DNA of 64,000 bases, taken from Deltaproteobacteria bacterium. GTDB taxonomy: Bacteria > Bdellovibrionota_B > Oligoflexia > Oligoflexales > Bog-1112. Numbering within the stretch: the first letter of the stretch is position 1; the number at the start of each line of letters is the position of its first letter. Location: NCBI GenBank assembly GCA_947466225.1, contig CANIBL010000004.1:1-64000 (forward strand), given 5' to 3'. Of the stretch, positions 16,157 through 25,444 are shown piece by piece. The position numbers were made by a program, and so were the translations under genes. The notes under the pieces are model-generated. The model did no database searches. It saw only the letters and a list, made by a program, of their open reading frames with translations, and was not told the origin of the DNA.

Positions 16157-18199
16157 ATGAGAAGAATCGCTTGTGGGATTTTCAGTGCACTCTTTTTTTT
16201 CCAAGTGGGATTGGGCACAGAAATATCTGTCAATCAGTATGCCCCTTGTTGGTTCATCGGACAGCCAACCATAAAACCATCGCAACCCAACCAGATGATT
16301 TTTGAAACATGGACTGCTGCAGTAGATCCTTACTTGCAAACCTTCTATCGAAATATTCCCCCTAAGTCAGGTCGATTTCGTTCCGTCTCTCCCGATAAAA
16401 TGTTTTCCATTGTGCCTCTCATGAGTTTTTATGCCAGTACCACCCCCACGCAATGGACACCTTCTCTTGATACCCCGCATTTGTTTTGGGATTGGAATCT
16501 CCTTGGGGATTCCTTTGTGTATTTTGGAGGCGCTGATAGCCAAGGTCAGTTGGTATTTCCCCCAGCAGGGCTCATTCGCGCTGCCCATCAACGGGGGGTC
16601 CCGATTTATGGGACCATCTTTTTTTCGGAAACCAGTCCAGGGGCATGGGTAGAGTCCTTTGTAGCCAAAACGGAGAGCGACACGTACCCAGCTGTAGATC
16701 AATTGTTGGCTATGGCCCAAGCTTACCAGTTGGATGGATTTTTTCTTAACCAAGAGTCGGAAGATTTTACTGACAATGCGGCCTTTATCCCGTTCTTTGC
16801 CTATTTCAACCAACAAGCGCAGCTTCTAGCCCAGGGTGAAGAGCCCCTCAAGTTGGTGTGGTATGACTTGAGTTACCAACCTGATACGGCATTTATGAAA
16901 ACGGAAAGCCCCCTTTTCTTGAATTATACCTGGTCACAATCAAGCAATGAAAAAAGTTGGGTAGAAACAGCAGAGGTAGAGAAATTTGCTTTGTCCAATC
17001 TCCAGTTTGGCATCGATATGGAAAATGAGGGTGCATATACTTTTCCCGGAATAAGTAGTTTGGTTAGTAGTGTGGTCGCTGCCAGCACTCAGTGTCAATG
17101 TGGTCTGTTCGATGTAGGGCAGATGGTGATGCAGGGGCAAAGTGTGGCCCCTGATTTGACTACGGCAGTTACCCTTGTGCGAAATTTTTATGAAGGGGCA
17201 CCAGCGCCTTCTATTTCAATTTTTGTGCCTCGTGCATCTTCTGTAGGGGCATTGGGTTCCTTCTCCTCATCTGCCATACGACCTGTACTTGCAGAGAAAG
17301 ACACCCCTCGATTATCCCAAACTTCCTCGTGTGTAGCCAGTACGGTGGCAGCCTATAGTAGCTTGATGGGAGATCGGTTTTCTAGCTTCTTCAACGTGGG
17401 GCAAGGGAACCAATTTTTTGTTCAAGGGAAAGTGATGAGCGCGCAACCATGGTGGGAACCAGGATTACAAGATATGAGTGTGGTGCCGCAATGGGCGGTA
17501 CCGGAGAAAATCGTCACTGCCCAGATCACAGCAGGTTATAATACGCAACTGGCATTTATGGGCGGATCCAGTTTGAACTGGATGGGTACCTTGCAGTCGG
17601 ATAATGCCGTTACCTATCCTCTCTTTCATACGAAGCTTTCTCTCAAAGCGGGTTCTCAATTGCAAGTCTCTTATCTAGGGGGGCATAAACGAGAAGAAAT
17701 TCTGTTGGAAACAACAAAAGGTGTGGAGGTGCCAATCAAGCTGACGGAAGAAGGGAAAAATTGGGTGACCCAGTCTGTTATTTTGCCTGAGGCTCTGGAG
17801 ATAAAAGCCATCAAGATTCGGTTTCTCAAAGGGGAAAAAAGTATTGCTTTGAATTTCAACCTGGGTGGCATCTTGGTTGGATCTGCCGTTGAGCCAACAC
17901 CTGAAGTACCGATAAATTTGGTGGCCCAGGGCCCTGGTGTTGGAAATACGGGTGCTGCATTGCTCACATGGGCGCCCATGGAGCATGCCGTATCCTATGA
18001 GATTCGATCTTTTCCCGCAGATGGGCCCTCTGTCTTTGTAGCTCGTGTTTCCACCCCAGCCTATTACTTTTCTTCTTTGGTGATGGGCGTTACCCTTGGT
18101 GTAGCTAGCGTGGGACGGGATGGGCTGGCCTCAGAATATGCAAAAGTGGTGGTACAGAGTGAATTGCAGGCTGCGATAGGGGATTGGGAGGTGCTGTAA
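16157..18199 (+). CDS. Secreted GH85 endo-beta-N-acetylglucosaminidase
   Basis: A 680-residue exported ENGase-like protein; the family cuts between the two core GlcNAc residues of N-glycans. A signal peptide covers residues 1-20. FWDWNLLGDSFVYFG, LIRAAHQRGVPIYGTIFF, LDGFFLNQESE, LVWYDLSY and FLNYTWS match the ordered GH85 motifs. N198 and E200 form the N-x-E catalytic pair. A beta-sandwich region and a fibronectin-III-like tail (about residues 595-670) follow. SD AAGGTGG is seven bases upstream. N-glycan substrates are mainly eukaryotic, so host glycoproteins are the likely target. Confidence 0.85.
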   Translation: MRRIACGIFSALFFFQVGLGTEISVNQYAPCWFIGQPTIKPSQPNQMIFETWTAAVDPYLQTFYRNIPPKSGRFRSVSPDKMFSIVPLMSFYASTTPTQWTPSLDTPHLFWDWNLLGDSFVYFGGADSQGQLVFPPAGLIRAAHQRGVPIYGTIFFSETSPGAWVESFVAKTESDTYPAVDQLLAMAQAYQLDGFFLNQESEDFTDNAAFIPFFAYFNQQAQLLAQGEEPLKLVWYDLSYQPDTAFMKTESPLFLNYTWSQSSNEKSWVETAEVEKFALSNLQFGIDMENEGAYTFPGISSLVSSVVAASTQCQCGLFDVGQMVMQGQSVAPDLTTAVTLVRNFYEGAPAPSISIFVPRASSVGALGSFSSSAIRPVLAEKDTPRLSQTSSCVASTVAAYSSLMGDRFSSFFNVGQGNQFFVQGKVMSAQPWWEPGLQDMSVVPQWAVPEKIVTAQITAGYNTQLAFMGGSSLNWMGTLQSDNAVTYPLFHTKLSLKAGSQLQVSYLGGHKREEILLETTKGVEVPIKLTEEGKNWVTQSVILPEALEIKAIKIRFLKGEKSIALNFNLGGILVGSAVEPTPEVPINLVAQGPGVGNTGAALLTWAPMEHAVSYEIRSFPADGPSVFVARVSTPAYYFSSLVMGVTLGVASVGRDGLASEYAKVVVQSELQAAIGDWEVL

Positions 18200-18246
18200 A
18201 GGTCTGCGAATACTCCGGCCGTATAGGGACCTCCTCCGATTGAGTA

Positions 18247-19758
18247 CTATCTCCAAAGCTTGCCAAACTCTTTTGCGATGTTCCGATACAGCCCTCTATG
18301 CGCTTCATTGGGTACAAACTCTCGCTCGATGGGGGATGCCATTTGCGCAGGTGTGATCCACCCTAGCCCAAGTGCAGCAATCCATGCAGCCCCTCGTGCG
18401 TTGGCATGCAGCGGCATGTCTACGCGTAACAAAGTTCGCTCCATCACATCGGCGTGGATTTGACACCATAAATCGGATCGGACACCGCCTCCAATCGCAT
18501 GGATCTGATCGAGGCGTCGTCCAACAAAAGATTCGACAGCATGCAGCAACCAGCGACTGTTGAAGGCAACCCCTTCATATACAGCCCGGAGCATATCTTC
18601 AGGGCCATGCCGTAAAGAAAGATGATGAAATCCTCCGCGAATGTGATGGTTCTCTAGGGGGCCTCGTTCTCCGTTGATCCAAGGCGTGTAGAGCAAGCCT
18701 CGACTTCCAGCGGGGGCTTGATGTGCGAGTTGTTCCATTTGTGCATAGCTCTCTGCAGTCAATGACTGTTGTGCAAAGAGCAAGCGATGGGCATGTTGCA
18801 AACAGATCCCAGCAGATTCTTGTGCATTAGCAACAAAATATTTTCCCGGCAAACCTGCTGGTAGTGCGGCCATATTAAATCGAAAAGAGGTTTTTTTACG
18901 AGGTACGTGGCAGGTAATCCACGAAGATGTCCCCAAGTAGAGATGGGCTCGATAATCGGCTACAGCCCCGGAGCCGATGGTCGCAGCATGCACATCTGGG
19001 CTCCCTACGAATACGGGCGTGTGAGGGGAAAGGCCCCATCGTTGTGCCAAACTGGTTTGAATCGGTCCCAGTATATGTGTAGCGGGATACAGAGACGGAA
19101 GTTTCTCTATCTCAATGCCGCATTGGGTGAGCAAGGCTTTGTCGTAGCGCACTCGATGAATGTCTCGGTTATCGGTGACCCAGTGAAGGGCGATGGTGTC
19201 GTAGGAGCTACCATATCGGCCGGTAAGCTTATAGTTGAGGTAATCCTTGGGTTCGAGAAAGATGGCAGCTTGTCGATACAGTTCTGGGTGATGCTTGCGC
19301 AGATACAAAATATGAGCTAGGGAGTCTTTTCCAGATTTCCCAGGGGCTCCACCGGTTTTACGGATCCAGGGAACCAAGGTGCGTAGAGAATAGCCTTGGA
19401 TACTGGGTTTTCCTTGTATCAAATCTTGGATGACGCCAGCTCCGCGACTGTCCATCCAAAGCAGCCCCTTGCTGAGCGGTTGCCCTTCGTGATCCAAGGC
19501 GATGCTTCCAGACCATTGTCCCGTGCAACAAATGCCTGCGAGGGTATGGTGGGCAAGGTGAGGGAGAAGCTCTCCAACCGCCTTCTCTACTGCCGTCCAC
19601 CACATGTCTGGGCACTGCTCCACGCCGCCATCTGGTAGAAAAAGGAGAGCAGTAGGAGAAAAAGCGCTGCGAAATAATGCCCCAGATTGGCTGTGTAAAG
19701 AAGCTTTAACGCCAGAGGTGCCGAGATCGATGGCAAGAAGAAGTGACGTAGTGGAAAT
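18247..19758 (-). CDS. xylB: FGGY-family sugar kinase, xylulokinase-like
   Basis: A protein of about 503 residues that phosphorylates a sugar or polyol. LLLAIDLGTSGVKASL is the N-terminal phosphate loop, GICCTGQWSGSIALD and GLLWMDSRGA form the substrate region, KDYLNYKLTGRYG is an FGGY signature, HLYLGTSSWITCHVP matches XylB, and IGGGVRSDLWCQIHADV is the ATP site. No ATG, GTG or TTG lies close before the domain; the frame is open upstream to a TTG at 19,908. AGAAGGGGG sits six bases before an ATT at 19,758, which I take as a non-canonical start. The exact sugar is uncertain. Confidence 0.87.
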   Translation of the reverse strand: MSTTSLLLAIDLGTSGVKASLHSQSGALFRSAFSPTALLFLPDGGVEQCPDMWWTAVEKAVGELLPHLAHHTLAGICCTGQWSGSIALDHEGQPLSKGLLWMDSRGAGVIQDLIQGKPSIQGYSLRTLVPWIRKTGGAPGKSGKDSLAHILYLRKHHPELYRQAAIFLEPKDYLNYKLTGRYGSSYDTIALHWVTDNRDIHRVRYDKALLTQCGIEIEKLPSLYPATHILGPIQTSLAQRWGLSPHTPVFVGSPDVHAATIGSGAVADYRAHLYLGTSSWITCHVPRKKTSFRFNMAALPAGLPGKYFVANAQESAGICLQHAHRLLFAQQSLTAESYAQMEQLAHQAPAGSRGLLYTPWINGERGPLENHHIRGGFHHLSLRHGPEDMLRAVYEGVAFNSRWLLHAVESFVGRRLDQIHAIGGGVRSDLWCQIHADVMERTLLRVDMPLHANARGAAWIAALGLGWITPAQMASPIEREFVPNEAHRGLYRNIAKEFGKLWR

Positions 19759-19828
19759 GATAAACCCCCTTCTATCGTGAACCCAAGATGGAATTTTACG
19801 ATAGGGGAGGAAAAATGGGTAGAAGGAG

Positions 19829-21658
19829 TTATTCTGCGCCTTGCAGAAGTCGACATTCTTCTCGTTGCATTGGATATTCTTGCCAAAGCAACAAGAAGGC
19901 ACCCACAAGGTAGTCCTGTAGCCATGTAGGATCTTGGCTTATCTCAGAAAATACTACCGCTTCACTCTGGCGAGTAATCTCTATATCAAGTTTACTTTCG
20001 AGCTTTTTTCTCCACGCTTGTGCCGAGATCCCAGCATCTTGCTCCTTTTTAAAGCGTTGTAGTGTCCCTTCAATAAAAGAATACGTTGTTTGCGGTGTTG
20101 AAAATAGCGCTATCGCTGTAGATATATTTGGGATGTTCAGTATATAAGACTGGAATAGTTTGGTGTGATGCGCTGCTATAAAGACCTGCAGGGCGTGAGA
20201 ATCCCATGTGAGGTTTTCTGATATCAGTGGGAGTATATTCCATGCGATTTGCAATGCCATCATTTCTATATTCGGTATTGTGTCATCCGATTCTACCTCT
20301 GATAGAACAGGAGAAGGAGTACCTTTAACCAAGGTCATGATTTTAAATGTTCCAGCGGTTTGTGTATAAAATGCACCAAAGGAGTTTATGCCTTTCGTTC
20401 CTGTAAATGCCGCAAATGGCATGATGGCCCATTGAGGGCGACAAGTGGCTGTAAGTCCAAGAGATTTTGCTAATTCTCTCATCAAGGGTTTACAAGCGGG
20501 CACAGAAATATCTACCGCAGGAGCCGGGATGTTAAAGTTGGCGTCGCTCAGATTCAAAGCGCCATTATGTCCCGTTTTCCAATTTAAAAAGCGAGCATCA
20601 AACGGGAGATATGAACGCCAATAATCACTGAATAATACGGTGGCGTCATCCTGTAAGACAGAGTGAACGTTGTGAAGTAGTACCTCTTGATCCGGGGACA
20701 CCAGGACTTGACACTGTTGTTTGATATGCTTGGCTAAAAAAGTTTGATGCCGTTTTGTCCATTCTTTCAAGTTTGGATAAAAATCCAGTGGCATTTGGTA
20801 CGACTGATGGGTGGAAATGCCTGGCGTTCTTACTGGAACGGGGATGAGATTTTTTTCTGTTAGTGCCTGTACTGTTATTTCCAACCGGCTGCGAGAAAAA
20901 GCATAGCTGGGATCTGTAGAGTCGAGCGCCTGTTGCATTTCTTGAATCCATTTCCTGGATTCTTGTTGGATGCTGTGTGATACCTTGCTCAATGGTGCAC
21001 ATTCAAGTTCTACACAGACGTAGTAATGGCCTTCATTGCAAACCATTACAATATGATTTAACTGATCCAAAATTTCATGCCCCGCTACGAAGTGATATTT
21101 GCGCTCTAGGCAAGAAAAAGCCGCAGCGTCCGTTACATTTCCTTGTAACGCCCTGAAATGACTGCGTTCGTAGCTATGGCAGGTTGCCGCAATATCCAGT
21201 TTTTTGTTTTGAGAGGTTACAAAGCTCTCGGATAAATCCATAGTATCTGCATGCCAACTGGCTTTAAATGCCGCCCAGTCTGCATTTTTTTCTGCTTTTG
21301 CTGTGATGGTTCTCATCATATTGGAGAGCAAGTCCAACTTTCCTGGTGCTAACTCCAAATAGAAATAGGGCGATGGCCGATCTCTCTTTTGCCAATCTAG
21401 AAAGAGAACTAGTGCCATTTGTGAGGCAAATTCTGGATATTGAGAAAAGGTGGCGTATGTGCTAAGAGAAAAAATTTCGTGGGGATTCCCAGCATATACA
21501 GCAGCTGTGCTCTTCTCCATAAATTCTGAAAAATCGATAAAATAGTTTCGCACAGTAGAAAAGCGATCTTTTGGTTCTTCCATTTTATGGGCTGAAATTG
21601 CAGGTAGGGTTTGCAACAGACATAGCCATAGGGCTGTCAATATTGGTAGAGATCGCAT
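19829..21658 (-). CDS. Large secreted protein of unknown function
   Basis: A 609-residue protein with a strong signal peptide (MRSLPILTALWLCLLQTLPA, cleavage near ISA). No known family is recognised. The mature chain has several cysteines (CHSYERS, CLERK, VCNEGHYYVCVELEC, KQQCQVL, CKPLM, CRPQW), so disulfide bonds are likely and an extracellular or periplasmic site is probable. ATG 21,658 has AAGGA seven bases upstream; the longer frame to 21,751 runs into family-C repeats. Its base usage looks AT-richer than neighbouring genes. It could be a host-directed effector, but nothing in the sequence proves this. Confidence 0.75.
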   Translation of the reverse strand: MRSLPILTALWLCLLQTLPAISAHKMEEPKDRFSTVRNYFIDFSEFMEKSTAAVYAGNPHEIFSLSTYATFSQYPEFASQMALVLFLDWQKRDRPSPYFYLELAPGKLDLLSNMMRTITAKAEKNADWAAFKASWHADTMDLSESFVTSQNKKLDIAATCHSYERSHFRALQGNVTDAAAFSCLERKYHFVAGHEILDQLNHIVMVCNEGHYYVCVELECAPLSKVSHSIQQESRKWIQEMQQALDSTDPSYAFSRSRLEITVQALTEKNLIPVPVRTPGISTHQSYQMPLDFYPNLKEWTKRHQTFLAKHIKQQCQVLVSPDQEVLLHNVHSVLQDDATVLFSDYWRSYLPFDARFLNWKTGHNGALNLSDANFNIPAPAVDISVPACKPLMRELAKSLGLTATCRPQWAIMPFAAFTGTKGINSFGAFYTQTAGTFKIMTLVKGTPSPVLSEVESDDTIPNIEMMALQIAWNILPLISENLTWDSHALQVFIAAHHTKLFQSYILNIPNISTAIALFSTPQTTYSFIEGTLQRFKKEQDAGISAQAWRKKLESKLDIEITRQSEAVVFSEISQDPTWLQDYLVGAFLLLWQEYPMQREECRLLQGAE

Positions 21659-21682
21659 TTTTTTCCTTCGATTGCTGTTTAC

Positions 21683-21770
21683 TCCGTCATGCCCAGGCCG
21701 AAGGCCGTATGGGCATCTCCCATAATCGAGGGGGATCCCCGACGCGACCATCGGTCGCCGGGGATGACGG
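21683..21770. repeat. Two adjacent family-C palindromic repeats
   Basis: The 200-bp gap between EpmA and the secreted orphan holds two hairpins. The first is GTCATGCCCAGGCCGAAGG with its complement ending ATGGGCAT (21,686-21,715). The second is GGGGATCCCCGACGCGACC with GGTCGCCGGGGATGACGG (21,731-21,770). The second shares its ends with the repeats at 7302-7396. They lie upstream of the secreted orphan's ribosome binding site. Confidence 0.8.
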
Positions 21771-21857
21771 AAAATTTCCTTCGTTCCGAGTGGAACCTAC
21801 GCGGCTGGTTCCGAAAAAGAAACCAGACATATACAAATAAAAAAGAGAGAAAGACAA

Positions 21858-22853
21858 TCAATATGTCTCAGCACCCCATAAATACTTTCCTTTCCGGTGA
21901 AAAGGCAGCACAGAATCCAGGGATTTTTCCCCGAGTAACAAGGTCAACCAGCGGTCAACCCCCAGGGCATTGCCACAGCAGGAAGGGATACCAGATTCTA
22001 AAGCGGTAAAAAACTCAGGGTCGTCTCCTAAGATTTCTTTGCCCAGGATCTTGCGTTGTCGGTTGATCTCGGAAAACCGGGTGCGATTTTCTTGTGCATC
22101 GGTGAGCTCAAAAAATCCATTACACAATTCCACACCGGAAACATAGAGCTCAAACCGTTTGGCAGCGGTACCTTCAACTTGGGCCAATGCGGCTTGAGAG
22201 GGTGGGTAATCGTAGAGTACCACGCGCTCCATGGCTGCAAATTTGGGTTCAATTCTCTCCAAGAGAACTTTGAAAAAAGCGGTTTCGAAATCATCTCCCG
22301 GTTGAATGGATATGATCCCTTGAGCCTTGGCTTTGGCGCCCAAATCTGGATCTTGGTCGATCAACTCAAGGCCTGCGAGTTGGGAAAACGCTTCTTCGAG
22401 TGTAAGCCAGGTGAACGCTTTCTTTGATTCTGCCCAAGGAGATACCATCTGCTCTGCGGTGTAGGTGAGCAGATCGATGGTTTCTTCGATCAACCCCCGA
22501 AAGGGCAAACCCTTTTGGTACCACTCCAACATCATGAATTCGGGGTGATGCCACGGACTGCATTCTCCTCCGTTGCGAAAGCATTTTGCCAGTTCAAACA
22601 CCCGATCGATATCAGGCACAGCCAGTAGCTTCTTGATATGAAGCTCTGGGCTGGACCGTAACCAAGCTGGGTGTTGACGGTTGTGGTAGTCTTTCCACTG
22701 GGTGGAAAAGTACTCGAGATGGACTTCGGCCCCAGGGCAGGGGACTACCACCGGGGTTTCGACCTCGAGGTATCCACGATTGTGAAAAAAGGTGCGAATG
22801 CACCGGTAGAGATCACGCCTTTTTTCGAGGCTTTTTCTTGTCTGCGACAACAT
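21858..22853 (-). CDS. epmA: EF-P lysine ligase (EpmA/PoxA/GenX)
   Basis: A 331-residue class II lysyl-tRNA-synthetase-like enzyme lacking the anticodon-binding domain, the hallmark of EpmA, which attaches (R)-beta-lysine to elongation factor P. Motif 1 is GYLEVETPVVVPCPGAEVHL, motif 2 is FELAKCFRNGGECSPWHHPE followed by FMMLEWY, and motif 3 is GNALGVDRWLTLLLG. Full length for the family (about 325). ATG 22,853 overlaps the end of the LonB gene by 41 bp with GGAAG upstream. Neither epm partner nor EF-P lies in the window. Confidence 0.93.
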   Translation of the reverse strand: MLSQTRKSLEKRRDLYRCIRTFFHNRGYLEVETPVVVPCPGAEVHLEYFSTQWKDYHNRQHPAWLRSSPELHIKKLLAVPDIDRVFELAKCFRNGGECSPWHHPEFMMLEWYQKGLPFRGLIEETIDLLTYTAEQMVSPWAESKKAFTWLTLEEAFSQLAGLELIDQDPDLGAKAKAQGIISIQPGDDFETAFFKVLLERIEPKFAAMERVVLYDYPPSQAALAQVEGTAAKRFELYVSGVELCNGFFELTDAQENRTRFSEINRQRKILGKEILGDDPEFFTALESGIPSCCGNALGVDRWLTLLLGEKSLDSVLPFHRKGKYLWGAETY

Positions 22854-25341
22854 GCTGGACTTCCGTATGTTCTTTTACTTCTTCTTCGTGGATGGCTGCC
22901 AATTTCTTGCGAATTTTTTCCAGGGCAGAGTCGGGGGTAAATTTCCGATCTTGGACCGAGGTAGCACCAAATTCCACACCGGTGGCCAAATAGAAGGCTT
23001 GCCAGAAATACTGTACAGGATGCACCACAAGGGATTTTTCTCGCACAGCGCGCCGGGTTTCTTCGTTTAGCATCAAGTTGGTGACATTCTGATGGGGCAT
23101 AATCACATGGTACGTTTTTTTGCGACCGATGCGCTTGCAGGTCTGAAAAAACCCTTCGATTTTTTCATTGATCCCACCTACGGGTTGTACATCCCCAAAT
23201 TGGTTTAAGCTACCAGTCACCGCAATATTTTGTAGAATGGGGATCTCTGCGATAGCGCTGACGACTGCAATCAACTCTGCGATGGTGGCACTGTCTCCAT
23301 CGACGGGTCCGTAAGATTGTTCAAAGCAAATGCTGGCTGAATAGGACAGGGCATATTTTTGCGCCAAGAGAGCTGTGAGAAATCCGGTGAGGATCAAAAC
23401 CCCTTTATCATGGATATTTCCGGATAACTTAGTGGCACGGTCGATATGAAACACACCTCCCTCTTGGATTCCGGACGTACAAGTAATACGACATACCTTC
23501 CCAAAGGAATGATCTCCCATATCATAGACGGTAAGACCATTGATTTGGCCGATGCGAGATCCTTCGACAGAAAGCAGCAAGTCTTTCGCTTGTACCATCT
23601 CCAGCAGGTGATCTTGGTAGAGACTGACACGGTCGAATTTGTGTTGCAGCGCAGATTCTACGTGGTGCCGCTTGATGGTCTTGCTGCGCTCTTGTTGGGC
23701 AATGAGGTTGGCTTCGATGGTGAGGTCTTTGAGCTCCCCAAATTGCGTAGATAACGCTTTTTGGTCTTCAACCAAGCGAGAACCGTATTCGATGATGGCG
23801 GCAACACCGCTTCGTTCAAAGTGGAGCAAGCCTTCTTTGTGACTGCGTGTGGCAATAAAGGCAATATAGGAGGCGATGTTGTCCCGGTTGCGGGGCATTT
23901 TATAGTCGAAATCAGCTTTTACCTTAAAGATTTTGGCAAATTCTTCGTCCATATCATGGAGGAGGTGGTAGATTTCGTCGGTACCGATCAAGATTACTTT
24001 TACATCCAGAGGAATGGGCTCTGGGCGCAATCCGGATGTCGGCAGCATGGAGTATTGTTCTCCCATGTCTTCAATAAAGCCTTTTCGGTTGCGCAATACG
24101 CGCTTCAGGGTATCCCATACCGATGGCATCTTGAGTACATCAGAGGCTTCCAGTACCAGATAGCCTCCATTGGCATGGTGGATGGCGCCGGCTTTGATCA
24201 TAGTGAAATCTGTGAGGAACATGCCGTTCTCCACGTTTTTCTCTACCTTACCAAACATATTGTAATACGTAGGGTTGGATTCAATTACCACCGGTGCTTT
24301 GGTTTGGTTGCGATTGTCGATGAAGAGGTTGACTCGATATTTCTTACACTTATCCCGATCTTCATCGGAGATATTAAAGAGGGCGAAGGGACTGTCTTCC
24401 TCGCGAGAAGGTGACTCTTCCTCGATGAAATCAAGCAAGTTGTCGAGGATATGAGTGCCCACTTCTTGCAGATATTCTGAAATCGCTGCATGATGTTTAT
24501 GCTTGTCTCGCAAGGGCCCCATGATGTCATCGATGACTTTTTTGCCGATCTCTCGTTGCAAATTGTTGACGAATTCTTTGGCGTCGGATTCCAATGAACG
24601 TACCGTACGGGCAAACTTGAGTACGCGAGGCTCGACTTGAGCGCGCACTTTTTCCACCTTGGTGCGCTCTCGGTCTGCGAGCTTGTTGTACTCTTTTTCT
24701 GTGATGGGACGCCCATCGATGATGGGGATGGTTTCGATGCCAAATTTTGTGGACTTAATTTGGAAGCTAAGCTCACGGGCAAACTTTTCCAATTGGGCAA
24801 AATGTTTGGCTTGGGCGTCATTGGTTTGAGACAAATGCAAGTTTACCGCATTCTCATAGGCCTCGCTTTGTAAGGCTTTGGGAATGTCTTTGCGCAGTTC
24901 ATGGATGCTTTTTTCCATGAGCTTTTTAAAGAAGAATCCTTCTCCCGGTGGCAGGGAAATGGCGCGGGGCATTTCCTTTTGCGTAAAATTATATACGTAG
25001 ATCCAGTCATTGGGGGCACTGGACTGGAAGGACCAGCGCTCGAGAAAACTGCGGATCACGCTGTTTTTTCCCGTACCCTGATACCCTGCTACATAGATGT
25101 TGTAGCCCGGTTGTCGAATGCTGAGTCCCATGTCGATGGCACGCACTGCCCGCTTTTGCGAGATGATTTCGTGGGAAGGCGTGATTTCATGGGTTGAACG
25201 AAATGACAATTTTAGATCGGAGCAAGCGTGGAACACTTGATCCACAGAGAGTGCTGGCAAGAGAGCCGGCCCTTTTCCTTTACCCGTGGCGGTTTTTTTC
25301 GCACGGGTAACAGGTGATTTTATCGGTTTTTTTGTCGTCAC
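22813..25341 (-). CDS. LonB-type ATP-dependent protease
   Basis: An 842-residue AAA+ protease of the LonB-like group (AAA_32 plus Lon C-terminal domain). Walker A is VAGYQGTGKNSVIRSFL, a long coiled region precedes a second ATPase half (HHANGGYLVLEASDVL, KVILIGTDEIYHLL), and the protease domain follows. The catalytic Ser is in VDGDSATIAELIAVV and the Lys in VGGINEKIEGFF. It degrades or unfolds cytoplasmic proteins. Start: GTG 25,341 has GAGGT eight bases upstream; ATG 25,404 gives a 21-residue extension without a good SD. The Lys-rich tail (DKKKPRKKA) overlaps the epmA start. Confidence 0.92.
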   Translation of the reverse strand: MTTKKPIKSPVTRAKKTATGKGKGPALLPALSVDQVFHACSDLKLSFRSTHEITPSHEIISQKRAVRAIDMGLSIRQPGYNIYVAGYQGTGKNSVIRSFLERWSFQSSAPNDWIYVYNFTQKEMPRAISLPPGEGFFFKKLMEKSIHELRKDIPKALQSEAYENAVNLHLSQTNDAQAKHFAQLEKFARELSFQIKSTKFGIETIPIIDGRPITEKEYNKLADRERTKVEKVRAQVEPRVLKFARTVRSLESDAKEFVNNLQREIGKKVIDDIMGPLRDKHKHHAAISEYLQEVGTHILDNLLDFIEEESPSREEDSPFALFNISDEDRDKCKKYRVNLFIDNRNQTKAPVVIESNPTYYNMFGKVEKNVENGMFLTDFTMIKAGAIHHANGGYLVLEASDVLKMPSVWDTLKRVLRNRKGFIEDMGEQYSMLPTSGLRPEPIPLDVKVILIGTDEIYHLLHDMDEEFAKIFKVKADFDYKMPRNRDNIASYIAFIATRSHKEGLLHFERSGVAAIIEYGSRLVEDQKALSTQFGELKDLTIEANLIAQQERSKTIKRHHVESALQHKFDRVSLYQDHLLEMVQAKDLLLSVEGSRIGQINGLTVYDMGDHSFGKVCRITCTSGIQEGGVFHIDRATKLSGNIHDKGVLILTGFLTALLAQKYALSYSASICFEQSYGPVDGDSATIAELIAVVSAIAEIPILQNIAVTGSLNQFGDVQPVGGINEKIEGFFQTCKRIGRKKTYHVIMPHQNVTNLMLNEETRRAVREKSLVVHPVQYFWQAFYLATGVEFGATSVQDRKFTPDSALEKIRKKLAAIHEEEVKEHTEVQHVVADKKKPRKKA

Positions 25342-25444
25342 AGACGGATACCTCGTGGGGGATGACAGGATAGCAGATGAAGTCGGCCGGGAACCGAACT
25401 GCATCTCACATACAAACCAACTAGCAGGCTATATCTGTGGCGTT

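Noticed and set aside
19829-21658. Ulp1/YopJ-like cysteine protease call for the secreted orphan because of GHYYVCVELE
   Set aside because: No matching Asp or Q-x5-C segments follow, so the His-like strand alone is not enough.
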